The notes under the pieces: generated by a model
The model's input: only the letters and a program-made list of their open reading frames with translations
Databases searched by the model: none
Told to the model about the DNA's origin: nothing
Translations under genes and position numbers: made by a program
Origin: Oceanisphaera psychrotolerans
GTDB taxonomy: Bacteria > Pseudomonadota > Gammaproteobacteria > Enterobacterales > Aeromonadaceae
Length of the DNA stretch: 64,000 nucleotides
Assembly: GCF_001870485.1 (NCBI RefSeq)
Contig: NZ_MDKE01000069.1
Location: 58,001-122,000 of the forward strand
Reading direction: 5' to 3'
Part shown: positions 33,801 through 42,220 of the stretch, piece after piece
Layout of the letters: every line of letters starts with the position of its first letter
Position numbering within the stretch: position 1 is the first letter of the stretch

Positions 33801-35707
33801 GCTTTCTGGAAACGCTCCTGACTGTTGTCCAGATCGAGGGGGGCGCCGGTGTAATACATGGAGAAGTCGAGGATCCAGAAGGTTTCATCGGTACACTCGA
33901 TTTCATGTGGCGTTTCACCGATCACCCGCAGACCCATGTTTTCCAGCATCGGCAAGACGTCGGACAGGTGAATCGGCTCGGCACGGTGATACAACTTGAG
34001 ACGCACCCGGTTGGAATCACGCTCTTCTTCCTGAGCTCGATAGAACAGCATGCCCAGCGGGTTGTTGTCGCTCAGCGCTTCCAGTTTCTCGATATCGGCC
34101 ACCGCGGAGCCGGGCATCACCTCTTCGGTGTAGGCCCGGGGGAAGGCATTGTGGTATTTATTCTTGAGACGATTGCCCTCGGCCTCGCCGAAACTGGCGG
34201 ACAACGACTGTTCCAGCTTGTCGTCCCAGCTGCGGGCCGCTTCAATCAGGTTTGCCTGGATTTCGTTCACATCAATGTCCATAGAGTTATTCTGCACCCG
34301 GATCAGGTAATGGGTGCGGGCCAGTACGCCTTCCGAGAAATAGGTGGTGAACTCCACCTCTTCCTCGGAGCCGAAGTAACGTTGAAGAATACGCTGGGTT
34401 TTTTCCCGCAGGGCGGTGTTGTAACGCTCTTTGGTGACATACACCATGCAGGAGAAATAACGGCCGAACAGATCCCGGCGCACAAACAGCCGGGTCATGT
34501 CCCGTTCCTGCATGCCCAGTACGCCCAGGCCGATCTCGAGCAGCTCTTTTTCAGTGGCCTGGATCAGTTCATCCCGCGGGTAGGTTTCCAGAATATTGAG
34601 CAGCGCCTTGTAGGCATGAGAACCGCGGTCCAGACCGGAGGCATCGATGATGCGCTTGAGCTTGGCACCGATCAACGGTATCTGCATGGCACTGGTGTTG
34701 TAGATGCTGGAAGCGTACAGACCGATAAAACGATCTTCACCGACTACATTGCCTTTTTCATCGAAACGCTTGACGCCGATATAATCGATGTAGGCCGGTC
34801 TGTGTACCCGGGACTTGTGATTGCTCTTGGTCAGTACCAGCATGTCTTTGCTCAGCGCCGCTTCGCGCGCCGTGGTCGTCAGACTGCTGAGTTTGAGGCC
34901 ATCGCCCTGCTGTATACGACGCAGCAAACCCAGGCTGGAGTCCAGATCGGGCACCAGCTCATAGTCACCTTCGATGGCGGAAATATGGTAGCGACGGTAG
35001 CCTATCAGAGTGAAGTTGTGGTCGGCCACCCAGCTCAGAAAGGCCAGGGTTTCTTTCAGGGAGTCCGGGTTCAACGCCTTGGCCTGCTTGGGCAGTTCCT
35101 TGATGATGTCGGCCAGCCGGGTCACCATCGGCTGCCAGTCACCCACCGCCAGCGCCACTTCTTCAACCACCGACAACAGCTCGTCACGCAGCCGCTCACG
35201 GGCATCGGGATCAGACTGCCTGTCGATCTCGATCAGGAAGGCCGTTTCTACCCGGTTTTGCTTTTTCTGTTCATCGCCGGTCAGGATCTGCTGCAGTTTA
35301 CCCTGCTCGTCACGTACCAGATGCATCGGCTGGTGCAGCATCAGGTGTGACGTAATGCCCAGGCGGGTCAGCGCCATCCGGATGGAGTCCACCAGAAACG
35401 GCACATCCTTGATGATCAGCTCGACAATGGTGTGAGGTGACTGCCAACCGTGGCGAGACAGCTCGGGGTTGTAGACCCGGACATAAGAAGCCTGATCGGG
35501 GCGGGCCTCAAAAGAACCCCATAGGCTGACCGCAGCACCGTACAGATCGCTATCGTTACGATGATTCAGATCATCATGGGTCATACCGCTATAGAGCTTG
35601 CTGACGAAAGTTTTCACCAGGGGGGCGGTATGCTCAGGAAATTTGTTTTCTACCAGTTGATTGACGTTTTCAAGCAAAACAGACGTTGCTGCGTCTTTAA
35701 ATATCAT
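30872..35707 (-). CDS. gdhB: NAD-specific glutamate dehydrogenase, large (L-GDH)
   Basis: 1611 aa enzyme that deaminates glutamate to 2-oxoglutarate with NAD+, the 180 kDa type of Proteobacteria. The N-terminal ~700 residues are ACT-like regulatory domains; the catalytic domain follows, with KVARGGLRWSDRREDFRTE, PVGAKGGFV, NGGIGTYVK, NGEDLRARIVGEGGNLGCTQ and GRINTDFTDNVGG. I start at MIFKDAATSVLLENV, with GAGGA about 11 bp upstream; an in-frame ATG at 35734 would absorb it. Single gene between two other units. It feeds the TCA cycle from amino acids. Confidence 0.96.
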   Translation of the reverse strand: MIFKDAATSVLLENVNQLVENKFPEHTAPLVKTFVSKLYSGMTHDDLNHRNDSDLYGAAVSLWGSFEARPDQASYVRVYNPELSRHGWQSPHTIVELIIKDVPFLVDSIRMALTRLGITSHLMLHQPMHLVRDEQGKLQQILTGDEQKKQNRVETAFLIEIDRQSDPDARERLRDELLSVVEEVALAVGDWQPMVTRLADIIKELPKQAKALNPDSLKETLAFLSWVADHNFTLIGYRRYHISAIEGDYELVPDLDSSLGLLRRIQQGDGLKLSSLTTTAREAALSKDMLVLTKSNHKSRVHRPAYIDYIGVKRFDEKGNVVGEDRFIGLYASSIYNTSAMQIPLIGAKLKRIIDASGLDRGSHAYKALLNILETYPRDELIQATEKELLEIGLGVLGMQERDMTRLFVRRDLFGRYFSCMVYVTKERYNTALREKTQRILQRYFGSEEEVEFTTYFSEGVLARTHYLIRVQNNSMDIDVNEIQANLIEAARSWDDKLEQSLSASFGEAEGNRLKNKYHNAFPRAYTEEVMPGSAVADIEKLEALSDNNPLGMLFYRAQEEERDSNRVRLKLYHRAEPIHLSDVLPMLENMGLRVIGETPHEIECTDETFWILDFSMYYTGAPLDLDNSQERFQKAFAQVWNNELESDGFNRLVLAAGLTGREVTILRAYAKYMRQTGVTFSQSYIEETLSRYPELASLLFSLFQRRFSPKLKQDPKLQQKLHQQLIDELDKVANLDDDRIIRRYMEMIEATLRTNFYQPAKDGSDKAYISLKMAPETISDMPLPLPKFEIFVYSPRVEGVHLRWGKVARGGLRWSDRREDFRTEVLGLVKAQQVKNTVIVPVGAKGGFVCKQLPVGDRAAFLTEGQNCYRIFIRALLDVTDNIIQGEVIPPKNVVRHDEDDYYLVVAADKGTATFSDIANEISAEYGHWLGDAFASGGSVGYDHKKMGITARGAWESVKRHFREIGIDCQKTDFTAVGVGDMAGDVFGNGMLLSEHTRLIGAFNHLHIFIDPEPDAASTYKERVRLFNQPGSSWDDYDRSLISEGGGIFLRSAKSIKLSPQMKKLLGTQKASLTPTEVIRHLLMAEFDLLWNGGIGTYVKSRRETDADVGDRANDAVRINGEDLRARIVGEGGNLGCTQLGRIEYASKGGRINTDFTDNVGGVDCSDNEVNIKILLNSLVDKGELTKKHRDQLLYDMTQDVADIVLTNAYRQSQTISITEHRGASPLKEHQHFMHWLEREGKLDRNLEYLPSDEELAERMASGRGLTRPELAILVAYGKMVLKDLLNISELTDNDYIARLLPSSMPAQLVERFGEALMEHPLRSEIIATRLANIMVNDMGFNFANRLQDETGASMCDIAISFMIAREVFGMNELLRDIEALDNKVSADTQLDMFHQARRMVRRATRWFLRARNRNLSIEETIAQFKPVYTTLAEHLYQVMVESEVKEHKNEVEKLEKQGVPTSIAERVSQMSSLFSALDLAQVAAEQDRDIRVVAELYFHLGAELELHWFLEQINKQAVGNHWQALARAAFREDLDYQQRSLTSVVLKHCKGKDECANMLDQWLNEHEQLLNRWRHLLADFKMSGSHEFAQFSVALRELNLLQLNCMNAV

Positions 35708-36130
35708 GGCGTCGTGTTCCTCGGATACAGGCAATGACCATGGGGGAAGTGGAGCCCCAACGGGACCGAGACAGTGTAAGCCTGGTATATTTCGAATGCG
35801 AGCAAAGCAGCGTAAAAAGGTCTCAAAATATCGACCCGATCACTAGTGTGCAGAATATATACAAAGTATAAAAAAACATTCACGAGATAATCATCTAAAC
35901 GTAAATGAATTGTTTCAAAGTTATTTTGAATAATTAGGCGAGTTATTTATTGAGTATGAGTGATTAACGAATAACGCAGCAAAGACGCATATCGGAGGGT
36001 TGCATAACTATCGCCGGCTTGATTTACGGCACCGTCACTGAAGGGGTGAAAAGCGCAGATCCTGTCCAGGCGTCACCCTCGCCGTCACCCGCGTGACAAC
36101 AGGGATAACAAGCTGTTTAGTACCCTGCCG
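35708..36130. other. Intergenic region upstream of gdhB
   Basis: About 420 bp, AT-rich in 35850-35980 (probable gdhB promoter on the minus strand). GTCAC-CCGC-GTGAC (36085-36098) is a small hairpin near the end of the pepN transcript. No gene seen. Confidence 0.5.
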
Positions 36131-36352
36131 TCAGGATAACCGGCTCAGTCGATGCAGCCGGTGCTGCTCGGTCAGCTCGATTTCAAAGCGTCCGTTCAGA
36201 CCATCGTGGCCGACAAAAGCGCGAAAATGATGCAGGGCCACCTGCAGGCGCAGTCCCTGTTCGGTGGTGACCGACAGGGCCGCAGTGCGGCCCTGATAGT
36301 ACTGCAGCAGCTGCGTTCTGGTGATGGCAAGACGAAAACGCAGCCGCTGCAT
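36131..36352 (-). CDS. DUF2835 family protein
   Basis: 73 aa small protein of the DUF2835 family, function unknown. MQRLRFRLAITRTQLLQYYQGRTAALSVTTEQGLRLQVALHHFRAFV is a compact strand-rich domain with a basic start. Its ATG overlaps the pepN stop by a base, so it is co-translated with pepN; that pairing is common in gammaproteobacteria. Confidence 0.88.
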   Translation of the reverse strand: MQRLRFRLAITRTQLLQYYQGRTAALSVTTEQGLRLQVALHHFRAFVGHDGLNGRFEIELTEQHRLHRLSRLS

Positions 36353-38958
36353 CAGGCCAGGGCCTTGCTGATTTTCTCGAACAGATCCCGCGACAGTGCC
36401 GGCAATGCCATCAGCTGCTGCAGCCGTGCCTTGATCATGGCCTGACGAGCATCGTCCAGCCGGGAAAACTGGATCAAGGGCGTGATCAACCGGGAGGCCA
36501 CCTGAGGATTACTCTTGTTCAACTGTTCAAGCACCGAGACCAGCAGGTCATAGCCGGCACCATCCAGACGATGAAACTGTACCGGATTCGCCCCGGCGAA
36601 TGCCCCAATCAGTGCTCGTACCCGATTAGGGTTATTGAGGCTGAAGGTAGGGTGACCCATCAGCTGCTGTACCTGCGCCAGCGTCCCCTCGCCCGGCGCC
36701 GTTGCCTGCAGACGGAACCAGTTATCAAGCACCAGACCATCATGCCGCCATTTGGCTTCGAAGTCGGCCAGCATGGTCTCGGCCCCTTGCAGGCCCGCCC
36801 GCACCGCAGCCTTCATCGCCGCCAGGGTGTCGGTCATGTTGTCGGCCTGTTGATATTGCCGTTGTACCCGCTCGGCATCGCCGGCCTGCGCCAGATATCC
36901 CAGGGCGACATTTTTCATCGCCCGCCGCGCGATATCCTGATGATCTATACGGTATTCGGGGGTCAGGTTCTGCTCATAGGCCTGCTGCCACAGCGGTTGC
37001 AGCGCTTCGGACAGGCCGGCGTGCAACTGCTCGTGCACCTGGCCCAGCAAGCCGATATCCACCTGTTCGAACAGCTCGAGCAGGCTGCCCAGATCCGGCA
37101 AACTCAGCATTTGCGCCTGCAGGGCCCGATCCAGGGCGGCATCTTCCAGGGTAGTGCGAAACACATCTATCAGCGTACGCGGCACCACCACGGCGTCACC
37201 ACGCTGCAGCCGAGACAGGTTGTCCACCACCGCCTTGTTGATCAGCATCTGCACCGCGTCCCAGCGCACAAACTCGTCGATGCTGCTCTTGGCCAGCAAT
37301 GTCAGCTGGTCATCACTGTAGGGGTAGTTCAGTTTGACCGGTGCAGAGAACCCTTGCAGCAGTGCCGGCGTGGGCCGGGAAGGGATTTGCTCGAACACAA
37401 ACCGTTGCTCGCTTTCGAGCACATCCAGTACCGGGCCAATCGCCTCGCCCTCTGCCAGCAATGACAGCGGCTCCCCCTGGTCGCTGTAGAGTGCCAGGCT
37501 GAGCGGAATATGCAGCGGCAGTTTTTGCGGCTGATCTCCGGTGGCCGGTGTGTGCTGATGCACGGTCAGGGTATAGGTGTGCTGCTCGGCATCATAGTCA
37601 TCGGTGACGGTCAGCACCGGAGTCCCGGACTGGCTGTACCAACGCTTGAAGCGGCTCAGATCCCGATCGCTGGCCTCGCTCATCGCCGCCACAAAATCGT
37701 CACAGGTGGCCGCCTGGCCATCGTGGCGTTGCAGGTACAGCGCCAGCCCACGCTGAAACGCCTGCTCGCCGAGCAGGGTATGCAGCATGCGGATCACTTC
37801 CGAGCCCTTCTCGTACACGGTCAGGGTGTAGAAATTGTTCATCTCGATCACCGCATCCGGACGAATAGGGTGCGCCATGGGACCGGCGTCTTCCGCAAAT
37901 TGGGGGCCGCGGATAAGACGTACATTCTGAATTCGGTTAACGGTTCGCGAACCCAAATCGGAAGAAAACTCCTGATCTCGGAATACGGTCAGCCCCTCTT
38001 TCAGCGACAGCTGAAACCAGTCGCGACAGGTGACCCGGTTACCGGTCCAGTTATGGAAATATTCGTGACCGATCACCCGCTCCACATCCAGATAATCGCT
38101 GTCGGTGGCGGTGTTGGCATCGGCCAGCACAAACTTGGCATTGAAGACGTTGAGGCCCTTGTTTTCCATGGCGCCCATGTTGAAAAAATCCACCGCCACT
38201 ATCATGTAGACGTCGAGATCATATTCCAGATGACAGCGCTGCTCGTCCCAGGCCATGGAGGCCTTGAGGCTGTCCATCGCGTGTCCGGCCCGATGCAGGT
38301 TGCCCTTGTCCACATAGATTTCCAGTGCCACCTCGCGTCCGCTCTGGGTCGTGTAGCTGTCGCGCAGCACATCGAAATCGCCTGCCACCAGGGCGAACAG
38401 ATAGGCCGGCTTGGGAAAGGGATCCTGCCATTGCACCCAATGTCGGCCGTCATCGAGCACGCCCTGATCAATACGATTACCGTTGGACAGCAAATAGGGA
38501 TAACTCGCCGCCTCGGCGGTGACCCGAGTGGTGAATCGCGCCAGCACATCGGGCCGGTCCAGATAATAGGTAATACGGCGAAACCCTTGTGCTTCGCACT
38601 GGGTGCAGAACGCGGAACCCGACTTGTACAAGCCCTCCAGCGCGGTGTTGGCGGCCGGGTCGAGTCGGGTTTTGATGGTCAGCACGAACTCTTCCGGCAA
38701 CTGGGACAGGATAAGCGCCGTATCGGTCTGCTGGTACTGCGTGGTGTCCACTCCATTGATGGCAACTTGCAGCAGTTCAAGTTGTTCGCCATCCAGCACC
38801 AGCGGCTCGCCGTGTTCGCCATTACGGCGCACCCGGCTGATGGCCACCACCTCGGTGGCATGCTCATCCAGCTGAATGTCCAGATCCAGGGTATCAATCC
38901 AGTAATGGGGCGGCTGATAATCTTCGCGATATTGCACTTGGGGTTTTATTTGGGTCAT
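36352..38958 (-). CDS. pepN: Aminopeptidase N (alanyl aminopeptidase)
   Basis: 868 aa M1 zinc metallopeptidase removing N-terminal residues, broad specificity, cytoplasmic. Exopeptidase motif GAMENKGLN, zinc site HEYFHNW with downstream Glu in LKEGLTVFRDQEF, and a Tyr in FYTLTVYEKGSEV. The C-terminal region is the DUF3458-type helical domain. Length matches E. coli PepN (870). DUF2835 is coupled downstream. Divergent to nothing; prc lies 80 bp upstream on the same strand, separated by a terminator. Confidence 0.97.
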   Translation of the reverse strand: MTQIKPQVQYREDYQPPHYWIDTLDLDIQLDEHATEVVAISRVRRNGEHGEPLVLDGEQLELLQVAINGVDTTQYQQTDTALILSQLPEEFVLTIKTRLDPAANTALEGLYKSGSAFCTQCEAQGFRRITYYLDRPDVLARFTTRVTAEAASYPYLLSNGNRIDQGVLDDGRHWVQWQDPFPKPAYLFALVAGDFDVLRDSYTTQSGREVALEIYVDKGNLHRAGHAMDSLKASMAWDEQRCHLEYDLDVYMIVAVDFFNMGAMENKGLNVFNAKFVLADANTATDSDYLDVERVIGHEYFHNWTGNRVTCRDWFQLSLKEGLTVFRDQEFSSDLGSRTVNRIQNVRLIRGPQFAEDAGPMAHPIRPDAVIEMNNFYTLTVYEKGSEVIRMLHTLLGEQAFQRGLALYLQRHDGQAATCDDFVAAMSEASDRDLSRFKRWYSQSGTPVLTVTDDYDAEQHTYTLTVHQHTPATGDQPQKLPLHIPLSLALYSDQGEPLSLLAEGEAIGPVLDVLESEQRFVFEQIPSRPTPALLQGFSAPVKLNYPYSDDQLTLLAKSSIDEFVRWDAVQMLINKAVVDNLSRLQRGDAVVVPRTLIDVFRTTLEDAALDRALQAQMLSLPDLGSLLELFEQVDIGLLGQVHEQLHAGLSEALQPLWQQAYEQNLTPEYRIDHQDIARRAMKNVALGYLAQAGDAERVQRQYQQADNMTDTLAAMKAAVRAGLQGAETMLADFEAKWRHDGLVLDNWFRLQATAPGEGTLAQVQQLMGHPTFSLNNPNRVRALIGAFAGANPVQFHRLDGAGYDLLVSVLEQLNKSNPQVASRLITPLIQFSRLDDARQAMIKARLQQLMALPALSRDLFEKISKALA

Positions 38959-38998
38959 AGCGGAGATCTCGTTAACATCATCGGAGGGGACTTTAATG

Positions 38999-39026
38999 AA
39001 AAAGCCCGGAACCGGTCAAACCGGGC
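38999..39026 (-). terminator. prc terminator
   Basis: GCCCGG-TTTGACCGGTT-CCGGGC followed by TTTTTC on the minus strand, just after the prc stop. Confidence 0.85.
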
Positions 39027-39038
39027 CCGGGCGGGGGA

Positions 39039-41045
39039 TCAGCCGAGTAATCTGGCCAGGTCGGCGGTAATACGCGCCGCTTCTTTAAGATAGCCGTCAT
39101 CCGGCTCAAAATCGCTGGGGGCTTCGTCGAGCGAAGCAACCGGCTCTCTGTCGGCACGACGCAGACGGTCGTTCAGGCGAGCTAGGGATTTGGCGTCCTG
39201 CTCCTCCATCTCCGCTTTGCGCTCGGCGAGGTTAAGTGAGATCGCATCCTTGTTTTTCAGTTTCTTGTATTCTTTGATGTCTTCAAAGATATAAGTAAAC
39301 TCCGGATCCTGCTCGATTCTGGCCTGATGGCGCTGACGAAGCTTGCCCAGCAGGGGTTTCAGATCCCCAAGCTGTTTGAAGTCGAGACTGGCAATCTGAT
39401 CCCAGGGCAGCGCGTTTTTCTCCATGCTTTCACCGGTTTCATCTGGTTCAATCGGTGTCGGGAACGGAATGTCCGGCTGTACTCCCTTGTTCTGGGTACT
39501 GCCACCATTGATGCGGTAGAACTTGGCAATGGTGAACTGGACAAAGCCCATGGGGTTTTCATACAGATCGTAAATACGCGACAGGCTGCGATGCTGCTGC
39601 ACCGTGCCTTTGCCAAAGGTGTTTTCACCCAGGATCACCGCTCGGCCGTAGTCTTTCATGGCGGCGGCAAAAATTTCCGACGCCGAGGCCGAATAACGGT
39701 CGACCAGCACCGCCATGGGACCATCGAAAGCCAGCTGGTCGTCCTCATCGCCATTCACCGAAATACGACCCAGGCCATCACGGATCTGCACCACGGGACC
39801 GCTGTCGATGAAGAGCCCGGTCAAGGCTGACGCCTCGGTCAGGGCCCCCCCACCATTGGCTCTAAGGTCGATGACCAGTCCCTTAATGCCCCGCTCTTTC
39901 AGCTTGCTGATTTCCTCGGCCACGTCCACGCTGAGATTGACATAGAAGCTCGGAATCTCGATCACGCCGATGTTGTCGCCGTCCACCTTCAACACCTTGC
40001 CGCTCGCCGCCCTGTCTTCGAGCCGCACCGTATCACGGGTCAGTTCGATGATCTTGGGGGTAACCGTCACCGCCTTGCCACGCTGAATCTGCAACCAGAC
40101 CCGAGTGCCTTTGGGGCCCTTGATCAGGTCCACCACCTCGTCCAGCCGCCAGCCGATCACGTCGGTGACTTTGTCCGCGCTCTGTCCCACCCCGATAATA
40201 CGATCCTCGGGCTGCAACTCGCCGGACTTGGCAGCGGGGCCACCCGGCACCAGAGAGCGAATCACCGTATAGTCGTCTTCGGCCTGCAGCACGGCACCGA
40301 TACCTTCGAGAGACAGATTCATCTCGGTCTCGAACCGTTCGGCATTGCGGGGGCTCAGATAACTGGTGTGCGGCTCTATGGCCCGGGCAAAGGCATTGGC
40401 AAAACTCTGGAAGGCATCTTCACTTTCGCTCTGGGCCAGACGCTTGATGGCGTTATTGTAGCGCTTGCCCAGGGTATCGCGGATTTCATTCCAGTCTTTA
40501 TCGGCCAGCGCCAGACTCAGGGCGTCATACTTGACGCGCCGATACCAGAGCTCGTCAAGCTCACGCTGATCCTTGGCCCAGTCGGCCTTGCTACGGTCGA
40601 ACTGATACTGTTCCTGACCATCAAAGGTCATCGGTGTATCAAGCAACGTCAGTGCATAGCTAAGGCGCTGGTAGCGCCGTTGCAGGCTGTCGTTATACAT
40701 CTCGAACGCCGTATCGAGCCGGCCCACTCTCAACAGATCGTCAAAGCTGTGGCGATGACGTTCGAAGCGGGCGATATCGGCCTGAGTGAAGATGTTTTTT
40801 CCGTAATCCAGACTTTCAATAAAGCGATCGAAGATGGCCTCCGAAAAGGCATCGTCGAGCTGAAATTGCTGGTAATGAGAACGGGTGAACAGCGCGGTAA
40901 CCCGCTTGCTGGCAGCCGCATGCTGACTTTCCGGTGCCAGGACAGGAATGGCGGAAGCATCGATGGCCGGGGGCACAGCCCAGGCCATCCCTGCAGCCAT
41001 GATGCCGGCGGCTACCAGAGACAAACGAGTTACGTGACTGGTCAA
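39039..41045 (-). CDS. prc: Tail-specific carboxy-terminal protease Prc
   Basis: 668 aa periplasmic Ser-Lys protease that trims PBP3, degrades SsrA-tagged periplasmic proteins and regulates MepS. Signal peptide 1-23 (LSLVAAGIMAAGMAWA). The PDZ domain lies around 225-320 (SLEGIGAVLQAEDDYTVI, GGPAAKSGELQPEDRIIGVG); the catalytic domain has the Ser of DRYSASASEIF near 452 and Lys of NTFGKGTVQ at about 477, both at E. coli positions. proQ lies 10 bp upstream, the same pair as in E. coli. Confidence 0.97.
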   Translation of the reverse strand: MTSHVTRLSLVAAGIMAAGMAWAVPPAIDASAIPVLAPESQHAAASKRVTALFTRSHYQQFQLDDAFSEAIFDRFIESLDYGKNIFTQADIARFERHRHSFDDLLRVGRLDTAFEMYNDSLQRRYQRLSYALTLLDTPMTFDGQEQYQFDRSKADWAKDQRELDELWYRRVKYDALSLALADKDWNEIRDTLGKRYNNAIKRLAQSESEDAFQSFANAFARAIEPHTSYLSPRNAERFETEMNLSLEGIGAVLQAEDDYTVIRSLVPGGPAAKSGELQPEDRIIGVGQSADKVTDVIGWRLDEVVDLIKGPKGTRVWLQIQRGKAVTVTPKIIELTRDTVRLEDRAASGKVLKVDGDNIGVIEIPSFYVNLSVDVAEEISKLKERGIKGLVIDLRANGGGALTEASALTGLFIDSGPVVQIRDGLGRISVNGDEDDQLAFDGPMAVLVDRYSASASEIFAAAMKDYGRAVILGENTFGKGTVQQHRSLSRIYDLYENPMGFVQFTIAKFYRINGGSTQNKGVQPDIPFPTPIEPDETGESMEKNALPWDQIASLDFKQLGDLKPLLGKLRQRHQARIEQDPEFTYIFEDIKEYKKLKNKDAISLNLAERKAEMEEQDAKSLARLNDRLRRADREPVASLDEAPSDFEPDDGYLKEAARITADLARLLG

Positions 41046-41055
41046 ACCCTACTCC

Positions 41056-41600
41056 TTAAAGAATAAGATGCTCAAACTTGACGCGCATCGACATCCCGGT
41101 TCTCAGTTCCACCTGAACATCATCGCGGGTCACTTCTTTAATGGTAGCGGGAACCGGTGACTTGCCCAGCAATACTTTCACATTCTGCTCTACGGTCAGG
41201 CTGGCCGGATCCACCTTGCGCGGCTTGGGACGGGGCTTCTTGGCGGCGGGCTTTTCCTTGCGCGGGCCAAACACCTTCTCTTTGCTTTCCTTGAGTGCAC
41301 CCTTGGCATGGTCGACATGCTCCTGGGTCAGTTCGCCACAGGCTCGCCATCCAGATCCACCCGGCTCATGCCGGCCTTGAGGCCATGCAGATAACGCCAG
41401 CTGGAGGTGTACTGGCGCAACGCCGTGCGCAACAAGGTCTTGGATACCTTGGGGTCTTCCGCCAGACGCTCGGCCAGATCCTTGAAGATGCCAATTTTCA
41501 GCGGCTTGGCTTCACCGGTCGCGACAAAGCACTGAGGGAAGCATTCGGCCAGATAGGCGATGACTTCTTTACTGTTTTTCAATTTTTCCGAGTTTTCCAT
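41056..41600 (-). CDS. proQ: RNA chaperone ProQ, frameshifted
   Basis: FinO-domain RNA chaperone that binds sRNAs and mRNA 3' ends. N-terminal FinO domain ([46 protein letters not shown]) stops after VDLDGEP at 41340; the next frame reads [13 protein letters not shown], a basic linker [18 protein letters not shown], and the C-terminal domain [13 protein letters not shown]...[13 protein letters not shown]. Adding one T at CCT-GTGGC restores a protein of about 181 aa. Linker shorter than in E. coli (232 aa). Sequencing indel likely because both halves are intact. Prc is 10 bp downstream. Confidence 0.93.
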
Positions 41601-41687
41601 GAAATACCTTGGTGTAAGACCTGAGGGCGCACCGCCCATTGAAACATGCATATTATAAAGCGCACACAGACAAAAGCGACCCCGGCG

Positions 41688-42146
41688 TTACAGCAGTGGC
41701 AACACCGCGGCGACCCACTGCCGCAAACCGGCTTCATCTTCCTCATCAAAACGTCCGTACAGCGGGCTGTCGATATCCAGCACGCCCCAGACATCATCGC
41801 CCTGACCCAGCGGCAACACAATCTCAGAATTGCTGGCACTGTCACAGGCGATATGGCCGGAAAATTCATGTACATTGGCAACGCGTTGCACGCTGGCGGT
41901 GGAAACGGCGGTACCGCAGACCCCCTTGCCTACCGGGATCCGTACACAGGCCGGCTTGCCCTGGAAGGGGCCCAGTACCAGACTGTCCTGCTCACGCAGG
42001 TAAAAACCGACCCAGTTGATCTCTTCCAGCGCCAGATTGAGCAAGGCAGAAAGGTTGGAAAGCTTGGCAATACGATTGGGTTCCCCTTCGCAGAGGGCCA
42101 GTGCCTGGGCGGTGAGGCTTTGGTAAAATGCAGATTTTTCAGACAT
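41688..42146 (-). CDS. msrC: Free methionine-(R)-sulfoxide reductase (GAF type)
   Basis: 152 aa GAF-fold enzyme reducing free Met-R-sulfoxide. Cysteines C67, C77 and C101 (GKPACVRI, GKGVCG, HIACDS) keep the 10 and 24 residue spacing of E. coli C84/C94/C118, so the catalytic set is complete. INWVGFYL and DSASNSEIVLPL are the other family blocks. It lies upstream of proQ with a gap of 87 bp on the same strand and is divergent from the ABC exporter. Confidence 0.94.
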   Translation of the reverse strand: MSEKSAFYQSLTAQALALCEGEPNRIAKLSNLSALLNLALEEINWVGFYLREQDSLVLGPFQGKPACVRIPVGKGVCGTAVSTASVQRVANVHEFSGHIACDSASNSEIVLPLGQGDDVWGVLDIDSPLYGRFDEEDEAGLRQWVAAVLPLL

Positions 42147-42220
42147 AAAAAGAGAGTACCGTTAATTTTTGCTTAACTTACCTGCCCTTTCTCCAAATGA
42201 AAACCCGATGATGGTGATTG

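Noticed and set aside
36085..36098. GTCACCCGCGTGAC as a MatP matS site
   Set aside because: The half-sites are in the wrong order; matS is GTGAC-N3-GTCAC.
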